Origin: Pseudomonadota bacterium
GTDB lineage: Bacteria; Pseudomonadota; Gammaproteobacteria; Burkholderiales; Burkholderiaceae_B
Reading direction: 5' to 3'
NCBI GenBank assembly: GCA_023440825.1
Contig: JAEXRL010000018.1
Location: 124,001-188,000, forward strand
DNA length: 64,000 bases
Of this stretch, positions 26,165 to 35,220 are shown piece by piece; position 1 is the first letter of the stretch, and every line of letters starts with the position of its first letter. The notes under the pieces were generated by a model. That model was given only the letters and a program-made list of their open reading frames with translations, did not search any database and was not told the DNA's origin. A program made the translations under genes and the position numbers.

Positions 26165-27001
26165 TTAGTCCCAGACTCTCATTTCATAATCATTGAAGTC
26201 GGAAATGTTCATTTTTAAGCTGGAGTCTTTGCCTAGCCATTTGTCGAAGGCTTTTTGCCAAGTACCATCCAAGAACTGATCTTGTAGTAGATAGTTAATT
26301 GCATCTCTGGACTTAGAGTCGTTTTCACGCACAACTACAGCGTAGTAGCCCCCGCTATAAATTCCGTCTTTACCGAGCAAAACATAATCGTCGGGATTTT
26401 GTGCAGCCATCTTCAAGCTTTGCAGCAAAATGTTATCTGTAGCGATTCCATCAATCAAACCGCGTTCTAGTGCAAAGAAGGTTTCTGGCCAACTTCCATA
26501 TGTTTGGAGCGTAGCTTCTGGTTGAGCAATAGGGAATTTTTTTAATGAGCCTGATCCCATAGCAGCCCCCATTTTTTTACCTGCCATGTCAGCCACACTG
26601 CGAATGCCACTATTTTTTTTCACTAACAAGGTTTGTGGGGTATAGAGATAGTCAATTGTGAAATCGACCACATCATCTCGATTACGATAATGGGTCATTG
26701 TGCCCATGATCAAATCCAGTCTGTTTTGTTGCAGCATTTGTACTCGTGTGGACATTTGGGTAGGAATATATTCCACCTTTACCCCTAGTCGATGAGCAAG
26801 GTCTGTCACCAAATCGATCTCAAAGCCCGCATTTTTACCATTTTCATCAATGAACCCAATGTATGGCACATCGGCTTTGATACCTGCGCGTAGTACACCC
26901 CGCTCTTTCACTTGTTCAATCATGGGTTTTGTTTGAGCAAATGTAAGACCACCCCAGCTAAGGCTAATTACAGCAGCTGTAATTAATATGAATTTTTTCA
27001 T
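26165..27001 (-). CDS. ABC transporter amino-acid-binding protein (family 3)
   Basis: A 278-residue periplasmic binding protein. The signal peptide is MKKFILITAAVISLSWGGLTFA; the domain starts at VLRAGIKADVPYIGFIDENG and includes NAGFEIDLVTDLAHRLG, both signatures of family 3 binding proteins. TAGGAGA precedes the ATG. Ligand probably an amino acid or related zwitterion used by the PLP enzyme of the operon. Confidence 0.9.
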   Translation of the reverse strand: MKKFILITAAVISLSWGGLTFAQTKPMIEQVKERGVLRAGIKADVPYIGFIDENGKNAGFEIDLVTDLAHRLGVKVEYIPTQMSTRVQMLQQNRLDLIMGTMTHYRNRDDVVDFTIDYLYTPQTLLVKKNSGIRSVADMAGKKMGAAMGSGSLKKFPIAQPEATLQTYGSWPETFFALERGLIDGIATDNILLQSLKMAAQNPDDYVLLGKDGIYSGGYYAVVVRENDSKSRDAINYLLQDQFLDGTWQKAFDKWLGKDSSLKMNISDFNDYEMRVWD

Positions 27002-27041
27002 TTTATGTCTCCTAATTTTGTCTGTAGATGTATCTTGGGAG

Positions 27042-27821
27042 TTAGTGCGGCAAGATTTTCGATATGAACTGCTTGGTCCTCACCTCTTGTGGGTGTTCAA
27101 AAAACTCCTTGGGAGAGTTCTGTTCTACAACGGTGCCACCATCCATGAATACGATGCGATCCCCTACCTCTCTAGCAAACCCCATCTCATGAGTAACAAC
27201 CACCATTGTCATACCATCACGCGCTAGACTTCGCATTACGTCTAGCACCTCGTTGATCATTTCTGGGTCTAGTGCTGATGTGGGTTCGTCAAAGAGCATG
27301 ATGCGTGGCTCCATGCATAAAGCACGTGCAATTGCTGCTCTTTGTTGTTGTCCGCCGGATAACGTTTCTGGAAAAGCCTCCACCTTATCCCCAATGCCAA
27401 CTCGATCCAGGAAGGCTTGGGCAAGATCTTGCGCTTTATCCCTAGTCAGACCACGGATCTTCATGGGTGCGAGGATTAAATTTTGCATAACGGTTAAGTG
27501 TGGGAACAGGTTGAATGATTGAAAAACCATGCCTACACTAGGGTTTAGTACTGCCCAATTTGATTGCTTGGGGTGTATATGCTTACCATCAGTTGTAATT
27601 GAGCCTGTATCGTAGGGGTCAAGACCGTTCAGGCATCGTAGAAATGTGCTTTTTCCTGATCCACTAACTCCGCACAGTACGACGACTTCTTTCCAGCCAA
27701 CTTTCAGATTGATTTTTTTTAGTACTTGATTCGTACCATATGATTTTTCGACATTTTCTGCGAAAATCGCGAAAGGATTCCCTTTGCTAGGGGGCGAGTC
27801 AGAGGGGACATTCTGGGGCAT
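27042..27821 (-). CDS. Polar amino acid ABC transporter ATP-binding protein
   Basis: A 259-residue ABC ATPase. Walker A is GVSGSGKST, the Q-loop VFQSFNLFPHLTV, the signature LSGGQQQR and Walker B IMLFDEPTSALDPE; the switch histidine is in VVVTHEMGFA. It powers the importer formed by the next three genes on the minus strand. AAAGGAGC precedes the start. Confidence 0.93.
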   Translation of the reverse strand: MPQNVPSDSPPSKGNPFAIFAENVEKSYGTNQVLKKINLKVGWKEVVVLCGVSGSGKSTFLRCLNGLDPYDTGSITTDGKHIHPKQSNWAVLNPSVGMVFQSFNLFPHLTVMQNLILAPMKIRGLTRDKAQDLAQAFLDRVGIGDKVEAFPETLSGGQQQRAAIARALCMEPRIMLFDEPTSALDPEMINEVLDVMRSLARDGMTMVVVTHEMGFAREVGDRIVFMDGGTVVEQNSPKEFFEHPQEVRTKQFISKILPH

Positions 27822-27910
27822 ATCATGCTCCTTTAGATGTCGACCTCAAAGTTGATGGCTTACCGTGCTATTGTTTTCAGCTAAGAGAGCCATCAGCAAG
27901 GTCGATGAGG

Positions 27911-28621
27911 TTATGTTTTTGATTCGGGTTTGACGCTGTAGTAATAACGATCCGTCCGATACAAAGAAGTGAAAAGTACGGCTGGCTTACGTTGTATGAA
28001 GTAAAATCTTTTTAGCTGTAGGACTGGCATACCGATAGGAATTTCCAATAGTGGGCCTATTGTGCGATCAGCTGCCACAGCGTCAATCTGACGTTCCATC
28101 TCTTTAAAGCGGCAAGATAAATAAGTTTCGATTTCGCCGCGCATAGATGAGGCCGTCAAATCTACCGATTCCGCAGCAGCAATTAAATGATCCGCGATGT
28201 AAGCATCGTGTACTGCCAACGGACTTTCTTCGTACAAACGTAGACGGCGCACCTGCCAGACTTGATCATTCGTTTTTCCGAGCCAAGCAGCTTCGAGTGG
28301 CGCTGATAAAAACCCTTTATGTATGATCGAGGCTACGGTTAGATCTGGTGTATCCTCAATCGCCCCTGTTAGCCGTTCATTGCGCAGTGAGCTTGGCTTT
28401 TGTTTGACAAATGTTCCTTTTCCCCGCTTTCGTTCGATCAATCCTTCCTGTTGCAGTTGGCTCAGAGCTTGCCGTATTGTCTCTCGTGACACACTGTACT
28501 GTATGGCCATGTCGTTTTCAGTGGGTAGCTTGTCTCCGATGGCATAGCGCACATTGATTTCACGATTTAAGATTTCTCGTATGTGGCTATATTTGACAAG
28601 AGGCTTAAAGAAATGAGACAT
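27911..28621 (-). CDS. GntR-family regulator, HutC/UTRA type
   Basis: A 236-residue regulator. The N-terminal winged helix contains LPTENDMAIQYSVSRETIRQ and ends RKRGKGTFV; the remainder is a UTRA ligand domain. The ATG at 28621 follows AGGAGAAAAA; the in-frame ATG eight codons earlier has no such site. It is embedded between the PLP enzyme and the ABC genes, and probably represses this operon in response to its substrate. Confidence 0.9.
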   Translation of the reverse strand: MSHFFKPLVKYSHIREILNREINVRYAIGDKLPTENDMAIQYSVSRETIRQALSQLQQEGLIERKRGKGTFVKQKPSSLRNERLTGAIEDTPDLTVASIIHKGFLSAPLEAAWLGKTNDQVWQVRRLRLYEESPLAVHDAYIADHLIAAAESVDLTASSMRGEIETYLSCRFKEMERQIDAVAADRTIGPLLEIPIGMPVLQLKRFYFIQRKPAVLFTSLYRTDRYYYSVKPESKT

Positions 28622-28674
28622 TTTTTCTCCTAGTAAATGTGTCATCGTATTTTAAGGCTTGGTTTACTAGGCTT

Positions 28675-29961
28675 TTAACCGAGTAAGACTTTACGTACCT
28701 GTTCAGGTCGGTCTATGACCTCAACTAGCTCGTCGAAGATCTTACTTACTGCCGATAGCATGGTTGGTAACCCCATACGGATACCATCTGGGTAAAGCAT
28801 GAGTCTAAAAGTACATGATGCTCCGGGCATGCCGACCGCGGAAATTGTGACTCCACCCGTAGTTTCTAGTAATCGCATAGCAGCAAATACGGTGGCTTCA
28901 ATGGGCACAATTTTGCTGCATTTGCCACTGCGTTCAATGGCTATTTGCAATAGACGTTCACCTGGTAGTGCCACTCCCGCACCTGCTAAGTAGGCATGGC
29001 CATTTGCTAATGTGTTGAAAGAGTCCAATAGCTTCTCGGCGGCTGCCTGCGCTGCTCGTATGGGCTCAGGGGTAAAGGCCTGGAGGGCTCGCCAACCAGC
29101 TAGCACTTGTCCCAGTTGAGCTTCTACACCTAGAGCTAATGCGCGTGCTTTGATTTTTTTTATAAGTTCTGCCTTGCCGGCTACTAAGCCACTACGTGGG
29201 CCAGTCATGTGTTTATCCAGTGACCAGACGATGGCGTCGGCGCCTAGTTTAAGACCGGGTTGTTCCCCATAGAGGGAAATTCGCGCAGCCATATGGGCGT
29301 CATCTAATATTACAAGTGCACCACACTTTCGAGCTGCTGCGATTGCGCGTAATGTCTGTTCTTGGGGTAAGTGCTTTTTAGAGGGTGAGATGGTCGTGAT
29401 AACGACGGCACGAGGAGATTGGGTAGATGTAAGGCTGCTTTCAAAATCATCAATACCAACTGTTTCATGAAATTTTCCGCCAGCAATACGTACGGCTTGC
29501 GAGACGGAGGGATGAGAGGTGTCGGCGACTACCAGCGATATCACGGAATCTCCGGGTTCTAATATTGATAGCATAATTGCTAGCATTCCCGAACTTACTC
29601 GCGTTGCTAGGAAACAGTCGTGTTCCTGCGGGGTGCCGTTTAGTAGGCGTAAGGCCTCTGTTTCCAGTTGATTGTTATAACGTGCGATGTGATGCAGATA
29701 GGAAGGCAGTGATGGGCGATCGTCATCATGCAATGGAAAGCCACGAATCAATCCGGTAAGGTTGTAAATTGCTTGATCGCCATTTTTTTTAAAGCGTTCG
29801 TGAATGAGCTTATAAGCGAGTTTTTGTCGCCTAACTTCATCAACCTCATTGCTAAGAATATTTCCTCGAGCATAGCCGACCGCTGGGTCTTTTATATTGC
29901 CCAACAGATCAGTACTCGGATTTGTACTGCTTTGGGTGCGGTCAAGCAAACTGTTTTGCAT
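28675..29961 (-). CDS. PLP-dependent enzyme, SelA-like fold type I
   Basis: A 428-residue PLP enzyme. The start at 29961 follows GAGAGGA; upstream frame would cross the operator region. The cofactor lysine is K250 in SLDKHMTGPRSG, resembling the GDKLLGGPQAG lysine loop of the SelA/D-glucosaminate-6-phosphate ammonia-lyase group, and D220-D221 (ILDDAH) bind the pyridine nitrogen. Such enzymes perform beta-elimination, ammonia lyase or transfer chemistry on amino acids. It is the first gene of the leftward operon and is divergent from a LysR gene. It probably starts breakdown of the imported amino acid; true SelA function is excluded by context. Confidence 0.78.
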   Translation of the reverse strand: MQNSLLDRTQSSTNPSTDLLGNIKDPAVGYARGNILSNEVDEVRRQKLAYKLIHERFKKNGDQAIYNLTGLIRGFPLHDDDRPSLPSYLHHIARYNNQLETEALRLLNGTPQEHDCFLATRVSSGMLAIMLSILEPGDSVISLVVADTSHPSVSQAVRIAGGKFHETVGIDDFESSLTSTQSPRAVVITTISPSKKHLPQEQTLRAIAAARKCGALVILDDAHMAARISLYGEQPGLKLGADAIVWSLDKHMTGPRSGLVAGKAELIKKIKARALALGVEAQLGQVLAGWRALQAFTPEPIRAAQAAAEKLLDSFNTLANGHAYLAGAGVALPGERLLQIAIERSGKCSKIVPIEATVFAAMRLLETTGGVTISAVGMPGASCTFRLMLYPDGIRMGLPTMLSAVSKIFDELVEVIDRPEQVRKVLLG

Positions 29962-30006
29962 GATGGTCCTCTCAAGGTTTATGCGGAAATTGCTGAACAT
30001 ATCTAT

Positions 30007-30053
30007 ATAGGTATGGTCAACCATGTTTAATAGGTATGGTAGACCGTACCTAT
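30007..30053. promoter_or_regulatory. Repeated operator between PLP enzyme and LysR genes
   Basis: ATAGGTATGGTC (30007-30018) recurs as ATAGGTATGGTA (30030-30041), followed at once by its near-perfect inverse GACCGTACCTAT (30042-30053). Each unit has GGT-N2-ACC symmetry and the units are 23 bp (about two turns) apart. The location 46-92 bp before the PLP gene start and 130 bp before LysR suggests a binding site for either the LysR or the GntR protein of this cluster. Confidence 0.65.
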
Positions 30054-30181
30054 GGGTGAGTATGAGGGTATGAATAAGGAGAGTCAATCAAAATATGCAT
30101 TGTTTTTTGTCCGCAATAACCCTTATTAACCGTTACTATCCACCTATATCCATAGCTTTAATGACAAAAGAGAACGGCATT

Positions 30182-31138
30182 ATGAATACCTCCCCTAGTT
30201 TGAGCTCACGCGGTCGACGTCGCATAAACATGCGGTATTTGGAGGCTTTCTATGCAATAGGTGTGGCGGGTACAGCATCGGCGGCGGCTGAAATGCTGAA
30301 CTTGACGCAACCGGCTGTGAGTAAGCAGATTGCCGCATTAGAAAAGCAGATAGGGTATGCATTATTTCGTCGTCATGCGGGTCGTTTAACCATGACCACC
30401 GAGGCTAAATACTTGTTTGATGAAGTGGCCAGCACGCTAAGTCATCTGGACACCTTGTGGGAGGCAATGCAGCGACTACAAGGGCTGGATGTGGGTCAAC
30501 TAGAAATTGGTACGCCGCCAGGCCCATCGTATGTGCTGTTACCGCGCTTATTCCGCCAGTTTTTGGTGAGTCGGCCGAATGTGCGCGTGAAACTGCTAGC
30601 GACTAACTCCACGTTAATACAAAGAAAAGTGTCGCTGCAGCGTTTAGATTTTGGTCTGGTTGAGCATGCCCCTGTATCGCCCAACTATCAGACGATACCT
30701 TTGGATGTCGAGTGCTATTGCGCGATTTCTACTCGGCATCCATTGGCGAGTAAAGACAGCATTACGCCGCAGGATCTAGATGGTTTGCCAGCCGTTACCC
30801 TAGAGCCGCAGCATCCATTGGTTCAAGAGCAAAGGCGTATTTTTGAACGGGCTGGAGCGACGTTTAATCCTTGTTATGAAGTGAGCTTGTGGTGGGCAGG
30901 ATTCGGTTTGGTGCGCGAACAACTCTGTTACGCCATCGTGGATCGCCTCAATGCCGAGTCGTTTCAGGAAATTGATCAATCAGCGTCTGTGGTGTTCTTG
31001 CCGTTCAAGCCCACCTTGCTCTATCAGTTATCTATTATTGTGCCGACGTTACGGCCTATGTCTACGCTAGCGGAAAGTTTTTTAAATTCTTTATTAAGCG
31101 AATTTGAACTGCCTGAATGGGCTTCACGTTTACCCTAG
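30182..31138 (+). CDS. LysR-family transcriptional regulator
   Basis: A 318-residue LysR protein: helix-turn-helix ASAAAEMLNLTQPAVSKQIA within RYLEAFYAIGVAGT..., then an effector domain. The ATG at 30182 is preferred; an earlier in-frame ATG at 30161 and a start at 30095 are possible. It is divergent from the PLP-enzyme operon with the repeated operator between them, and also lies 136 bp before the agmatinase-family operon, so it could control either. Confidence 0.88.
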   Translation: MNTSPSLSSRGRRRINMRYLEAFYAIGVAGTASAAAEMLNLTQPAVSKQIAALEKQIGYALFRRHAGRLTMTTEAKYLFDEVASTLSHLDTLWEAMQRLQGLDVGQLEIGTPPGPSYVLLPRLFRQFLVSRPNVRVKLLATNSTLIQRKVSLQRLDFGLVEHAPVSPNYQTIPLDVECYCAISTRHPLASKDSITPQDLDGLPAVTLEPQHPLVQEQRRIFERAGATFNPCYEVSLWWAGFGLVREQLCYAIVDRLNAESFQEIDQSASVVFLPFKPTLLYQLSIIVPTLRPMSTLAESFLNSLLSEFELPEWASRLP

Positions 31139-31274
31139 CTTGCCTCGGATATTCTTTTCTTCTCCCTAGGGGCTATTCCATTTGGTTATAGAGCTAAGCT
31201 TTTTATTCAATTGTTTTTGTTTTTCTCTCGACCGATTATACAAATAACTAAATTAAGTCAGAGAGGAAACAATC

Positions 31275-32225
31275 ATGGATATGCGGGGTCATGGTCGAAC
31301 AAATCGAGCTTTCACGGGCATTCCAACTTTTTTGCGTAGCAACCTATGCATGGATCCCACTGCCGTTAATGCTGATTTCGCCGTGTTTGGTATTCCTTTG
31401 GATGAGGGCTCCCCGTATATGCCGGGTGCACGCTTTGCTCCTCGCACCATACGCGAGCACTCCATGCGCTTTGCCCCCACGGGCTTTTACGATACAGAGT
31501 TACAGCAGCGATTTTTAGAGCACGAGATCGTAACGGGCCGAATAGTGGATGTGGGTGATGTGGATATATTTCCAAGCAATGTTGAAAAAAGTTTCGACAA
31601 CATCACCAAGCTGACGCGTCAGCTTCTGGATCAAGGTGTTACTCCTATCGCCATCGGTGGTGATCACGCAGTGAGTTATCCCATTGTGCGTGCCTTTACC
31701 GAAGACATTCATGTGATTCAGTTTGACGCCCACATGGACTACGCCCCAGTGTCTGACGATTTGCGCTATACCAACGGCCAGCCCTTTCGCCACATAGGCA
31801 CTATGCCCAATGTGAAGTCGATTACTCAGGTAGGTATTCGAAGTCTACGTACACGACCCGCTGAAATGGCCGACGCCCTGGCTAAAGGCAATCAAATCGT
31901 TACGATGGGCAAATTTCGCGAGCTAGGTGCTGCTGGAGTGGCCGATCTGATACCTGCCGGAGCCAAATGTTATGTCAGCATCGACATAGATGCCTTGGAT
32001 ATGTCGTTGACTCCAGGGTGTGTGTCAGCGGAGCCCAATGGCTTGTTGTATCACGAATTACGCGACACTTTATGTGCATTAGCCCGTCGCAATTCGATCG
32101 TAGGTTTCGACCTAGTCGAAGTGAACCCCCAGCTTGATGTAGGCACAGGTATTACCTCTTACCTGGCAGCACATATCATGGTGGAATTTTTAGGGCACAT
32201 TTGCGCCCACCGAGCTGTTGAATAA
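31275..32225 (+). CDS. Agmatinase-family ureohydrolase
   Basis: A 316-residue dinuclear manganese ureohydrolase. All metal ligands are present: H131 (GGDHAVSYP), D151, H153 and D155 (FDAHMD), D237 and D239 (SIDIDALD). The family hydrolyses guanidino compounds such as agmatine, 4-guanidinobutyrate or 3-guanidinopropionate to urea and an amine. It leads an operon with a PAAT-type ABC importer and a DadA-like oxidase, so the substrate is probably an imported guanidino amino acid. No urease is present in the window. AGAGGAAA lies before the ATG. Confidence 0.88.
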   Translation: MDMRGHGRTNRAFTGIPTFLRSNLCMDPTAVNADFAVFGIPLDEGSPYMPGARFAPRTIREHSMRFAPTGFYDTELQQRFLEHEIVTGRIVDVGDVDIFPSNVEKSFDNITKLTRQLLDQGVTPIAIGGDHAVSYPIVRAFTEDIHVIQFDAHMDYAPVSDDLRYTNGQPFRHIGTMPNVKSITQVGIRSLRTRPAEMADALAKGNQIVTMGKFRELGAAGVADLIPAGAKCYVSIDIDALDMSLTPGCVSAEPNGLLYHELRDTLCALARRNSIVGFDLVEVNPQLDVGTGITSYLAAHIMVEFLGHICAHRAVE

Positions 32226-32236
32226 GGAGACATAGG

Positions 32237-33100
32237 ATGAGTACTTCTCACGTAATGACAAAATTAAAGAAAATCCGTGCTTGTGCTTTTTTAGCCCTAG
32301 CCGCCGCTCTACCCCTGTCGGTAGCTACTGTACAGGCGAGTTCTTTAGATCAGATAAAAGACAAGGGCGTAATTGTGGTGGGATCAGAGGCTGCTTACGA
32401 GCCTTTTGATTACATGGAGGACGGCAAAATCGTTGGCTACAACATCGATATCATGCACGAAATTGCCCGTCGCACGAACCTGCAGATTGAGCATGTAAAC
32501 CTACCCTTTAATGGTTTGTTTCCAGCCCTGATTGCCAACAAAATGGATCTGGTGATTGCCGCGCTGACCATTACTCCTGAGCGGGTGACACGCTACGCCT
32601 TTACCCGTCCGACCTCTGATACAACCCATGTTCTGATGGTTCGTGCCAACGAAGAGAACATTAATACCCTAGAGGACTTGGATGGCAAAATCGTGGCGGG
32701 CCAGTTAGCATCGTCGTTTGAAAAAGAATTGCGCGAACTGGATGCACGGCTCAAAGCCGACAATAAAAAAGGATTGCGCGAGCTAAAACTTTATCAGTCC
32801 TTCCCTGAAATGCAGGTCGCTTTAGCGAATCGCCAGGTGGATGCAGTAGCGATTTCTACTCCCATGGCGGCAGTAATCATGAAAAAACGCCCGAACCTGT
32901 TCAAGCTCTCTGCTGCATTGGGCGATAAGCAGTACTTGGCTTGGGCTACCCGTGCGGAAGATACTGCATTGCGTGATTATATAAATGAGCAAATCGCTGT
33001 GCTGGAAGCCGATGGGACACTTAAGACGCTACAAGATAAATGGTTCGGTTTTGACGTACAGACTCCGGCTTCTGGCTACCTGCCTGAAGGCGCATTGTAA
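32237..33100 (+). CDS. ABC transporter amino-acid-binding protein (family 3)
   Basis: A 287-residue periplasmic binding protein. Signal peptide ends near VQA (residue 34); DQIKDKGVIVVGSEAAYEPF and GKIVGYNIDIMHEIARRTNLQ are family 3 signatures. It follows the ureohydrolase by 11 bp. It likely binds the guanidino or amino acid substrate of the operon. Confidence 0.9.
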   Translation: MSTSHVMTKLKKIRACAFLALAAALPLSVATVQASSLDQIKDKGVIVVGSEAAYEPFDYMEDGKIVGYNIDIMHEIARRTNLQIEHVNLPFNGLFPALIANKMDLVIAALTITPERVTRYAFTRPTSDTTHVLMVRANEENINTLEDLDGKIVAGQLASSFEKELRELDARLKADNKKGLRELKLYQSFPEMQVALANRQVDAVAISTPMAAVIMKKRPNLFKLSAALGDKQYLAWATRAEDTALRDYINEQIAVLEADGTLKTLQDKWFGFDVQTPASGYLPEGAL

Positions 33101-33114
33101 GATCGAGCCCCGCC

Positions 33115-33777
33115 ATGGATTTTGATTTTGGCGTCATTCTCCAGTATTGGCCTTTATTTATTAAAGGCCTGCTGGTGACCATTCAAGTCAGTGCTCTAGG
33201 TGTCTTGCTGGGTACGGGTCTGGGCATTGTGATATTGCTGATTCGCCAGTGCAGTGTGTGGCCTGCTAGGTGGTTTGCCAACATTTACCTGAGCTTTTTC
33301 AGAGGCACACCAGTCATCGTATTGGCGTTCTTTGTTTACTATGCTTTGCCCGGCCTACTGGGTCTAGATATTTCGGCTTATTGGGCTGGGGTGTTAGCGC
33401 TAGGTTTGAACAGCAGCGCTTTTATTTCCGAGATTTTACGTAGTGGCTTAAGCTCCATACCACGTGGTCAGTTTGAAGCGGGCAATGCCTTGGGCTTAAA
33501 CAGTGCGTCAATTTGGCGTTATGTCATTTTGCCGCAAGTGTTCAGAACGACCTTACCGCCTTTAACCAATGAATTCATCATTTTGATTAAGGCCACCCCC
33601 GCCTTGTCTGTCATCACCTTGGTGGAGCTGACCCGTACTGCGCAAATTGTCATGAACCAAACCTTTAGGCCCATGGAAGCCTTTATGGCAGCGGCCATCC
33701 TGTATTTTTGCTTGCTGTTTACGCTAAGTAATGCGACGCGCTATTTGGAACACCGCATCAAGAGGGCGAGCCGATGA
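33115..33777 (+). CDS. Polar amino acid ABC transporter permease
   Basis: A 220-residue HisMQ-type permease with LSFFRGTPVIVLAFFVYY and the EAA loop QFEAGNALGLNSASIWRYVILPQV. Its stop overlaps the next permease start (ATGA), so the two halves of the channel are translationally coupled. Confidence 0.9.
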   Translation: MDFDFGVILQYWPLFIKGLLVTIQVSALGVLLGTGLGIVILLIRQCSVWPARWFANIYLSFFRGTPVIVLAFFVYYALPGLLGLDISAYWAGVLALGLNSSAFISEILRSGLSSIPRGQFEAGNALGLNSASIWRYVILPQVFRTTLPPLTNEFIILIKATPALSVITLVELTRTAQIVMNQTFRPMEAFMAAAILYFCLLFTLSNATRYLEHRIKRASR

Positions 33778-34469
33778 CATTCGATTACTCCGTTATCACA
33801 GATAATCTTGATGTGTTTGCGCGTGGCTATTTGCAAACGCTCACTCTCTTAGTTCTGGTCATCCCAATTAGCTTTGTGGGTGGAACCGCAATTGCTCTGG
33901 CAAGAATATCGGGTAAGCGCTGGCTAATGGTTCCTGCGCGGGCCTTTGTCGAGCTCGTACGCAATATTCCTTTTCTGATTCAGATTTTTCTTGTCTTTTA
34001 TGGTCTACCGTTTTACGGCATTGATCTTGGAGCAAAAACAGCAGGTGTGTTGTGCTTGTCGCTGTATGGATCTGCGTATTTGTCCGAGTCAGTGCGCGGT
34101 GCCATTGAAGCTGTGCCACGTGGGCAATGGGAGGCCTCAGACGCCTTAGCCCTGAGCTACACCCAGAAAATGCGCTGGATTATTGCACCGCAGCTACCGG
34201 CTTACTTGATCCCGGCGGCAGGTAATATTTTGATCACCTTAAGTAAGGAAACGGCATTGCTGTCGATCATTACTGTACCTGAGCTGACCTATATGGCTCA
34301 GTCTGTCATAGGTAAGAGCTTTGCCCCTGTGGAAGTATTCACCTTACTGGCCATTATGTACTGGTTTACAAGCGAAGCCATTTCACAAGTAATGAAAGCC
34401 CTAGAGCGACATTTTGCCAAAAAAGCACTTCCTCCAGCGTCCCAACAATCCGAGGACATTCTTTCATGA
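33774..34469 (+). CDS. Polar amino acid ABC transporter permease
   Basis: A 231-residue HisMQ-type permease with VELVRNIPFLIQIFLVFY and EAA loop QWEASDALALSYTQKMRWIIAPQL. It overlaps both neighbours by ATGA junctions. Confidence 0.9.
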   Translation: MTFDYSVITDNLDVFARGYLQTLTLLVLVIPISFVGGTAIALARISGKRWLMVPARAFVELVRNIPFLIQIFLVFYGLPFYGIDLGAKTAGVLCLSLYGSAYLSESVRGAIEAVPRGQWEASDALALSYTQKMRWIIAPQLPAYLIPAAGNILITLSKETALLSIITVPELTYMAQSVIGKSFAPVEVFTLLAIMYWFTSEAISQVMKALERHFAKKALPPASQQSEDILS

Positions 34470-35206
34470 CTCAAGCAATGATTTCTTTGAAAAACGTCAA
34501 TAAATGGTATGGCGATTTTCATGCAATAAAAAACTTCGAATTGGAAATTAATCCGGGTGAGCGCATTGTTATATGCGGGCCTTCGGGCTCGGGTAAGTCC
34601 ACCATTGTTCGTTGTATTAATGGTTTGGAAGCGATCCAGAAGGGTAGTATTTACTTGGATGGGGTCGAAGTAGCGAGTGACAAGCAAGCCATGCAGCGTG
34701 CGCGACGTCATGTGGGTATGGTATTTCAGAACTTCAACTTGTTCCCGCACATGAGCGTTCTGCGTAACTGCATGCTGGCTCCTCAGCTCGTCCATAGAAA
34801 CAGCCCTGAACAGGCCAAAGACTACGCCATGCAGTTGCTAGAGCGGGTTCGTATTGCCGACCATGCGCATAAGCTGCCTTCGCAGCTATCGGGTGGTCAG
34901 CAACAAAGGGCTGCTATTGCCAGAGCCTTGTGCATGCAGCCTAAAGTAATGCTGTTTGATGAGCCCACCTCAGCTCTGGATCCCGAAATGGTCTCTGAGG
35001 TATTAGATGTCATGACAGACTTGGCTAGCTCAGGCATGACGATGATTTGCGTGACTCATGAAATGGGTTTTGCACGCAAGGTGGCCGATCGAGTCTTGTT
35101 TATGGATAATGGACAATTAGTCGAAGACAATAAGCCCGAGGTCTTTTTTCAGTCCCCCTCTTCACAGCGAGCGGCAGACTTCTTACGTCAAGTCTTGGGT
35201 CATTAG
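34466..35206 (+). CDS. Polar amino acid ABC transporter ATP-binding protein
   Basis: A 246-residue ABC ATPase: Walker A GPSGSGKST, Q-loop VFQNFNLFPHMSV, signature LSGGQQQR, Walker B VMLFDEPTSALDPE and switch CVTHEMGFA. It completes the importer of this operon. Confidence 0.93.
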   Translation: MTQAMISLKNVNKWYGDFHAIKNFELEINPGERIVICGPSGSGKSTIVRCINGLEAIQKGSIYLDGVEVASDKQAMQRARRHVGMVFQNFNLFPHMSVLRNCMLAPQLVHRNSPEQAKDYAMQLLERVRIADHAHKLPSQLSGGQQQRAAIARALCMQPKVMLFDEPTSALDPEMVSEVLDVMTDLASSGMTMICVTHEMGFARKVADRVLFMDNGQLVEDNKPEVFFQSPSSQRAADFLRQVLGH

Positions 35207-35220
35207 GGTACTGTGTAGCT

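Noticed and set aside
28675..29961. True selenocysteine synthase (SelA)
   Set aside because: No selB, selD or tRNA-Sec nearby, and the gene lies in a catabolic operon with an amino acid importer; only the fold-level lysine loop is SelA-like.
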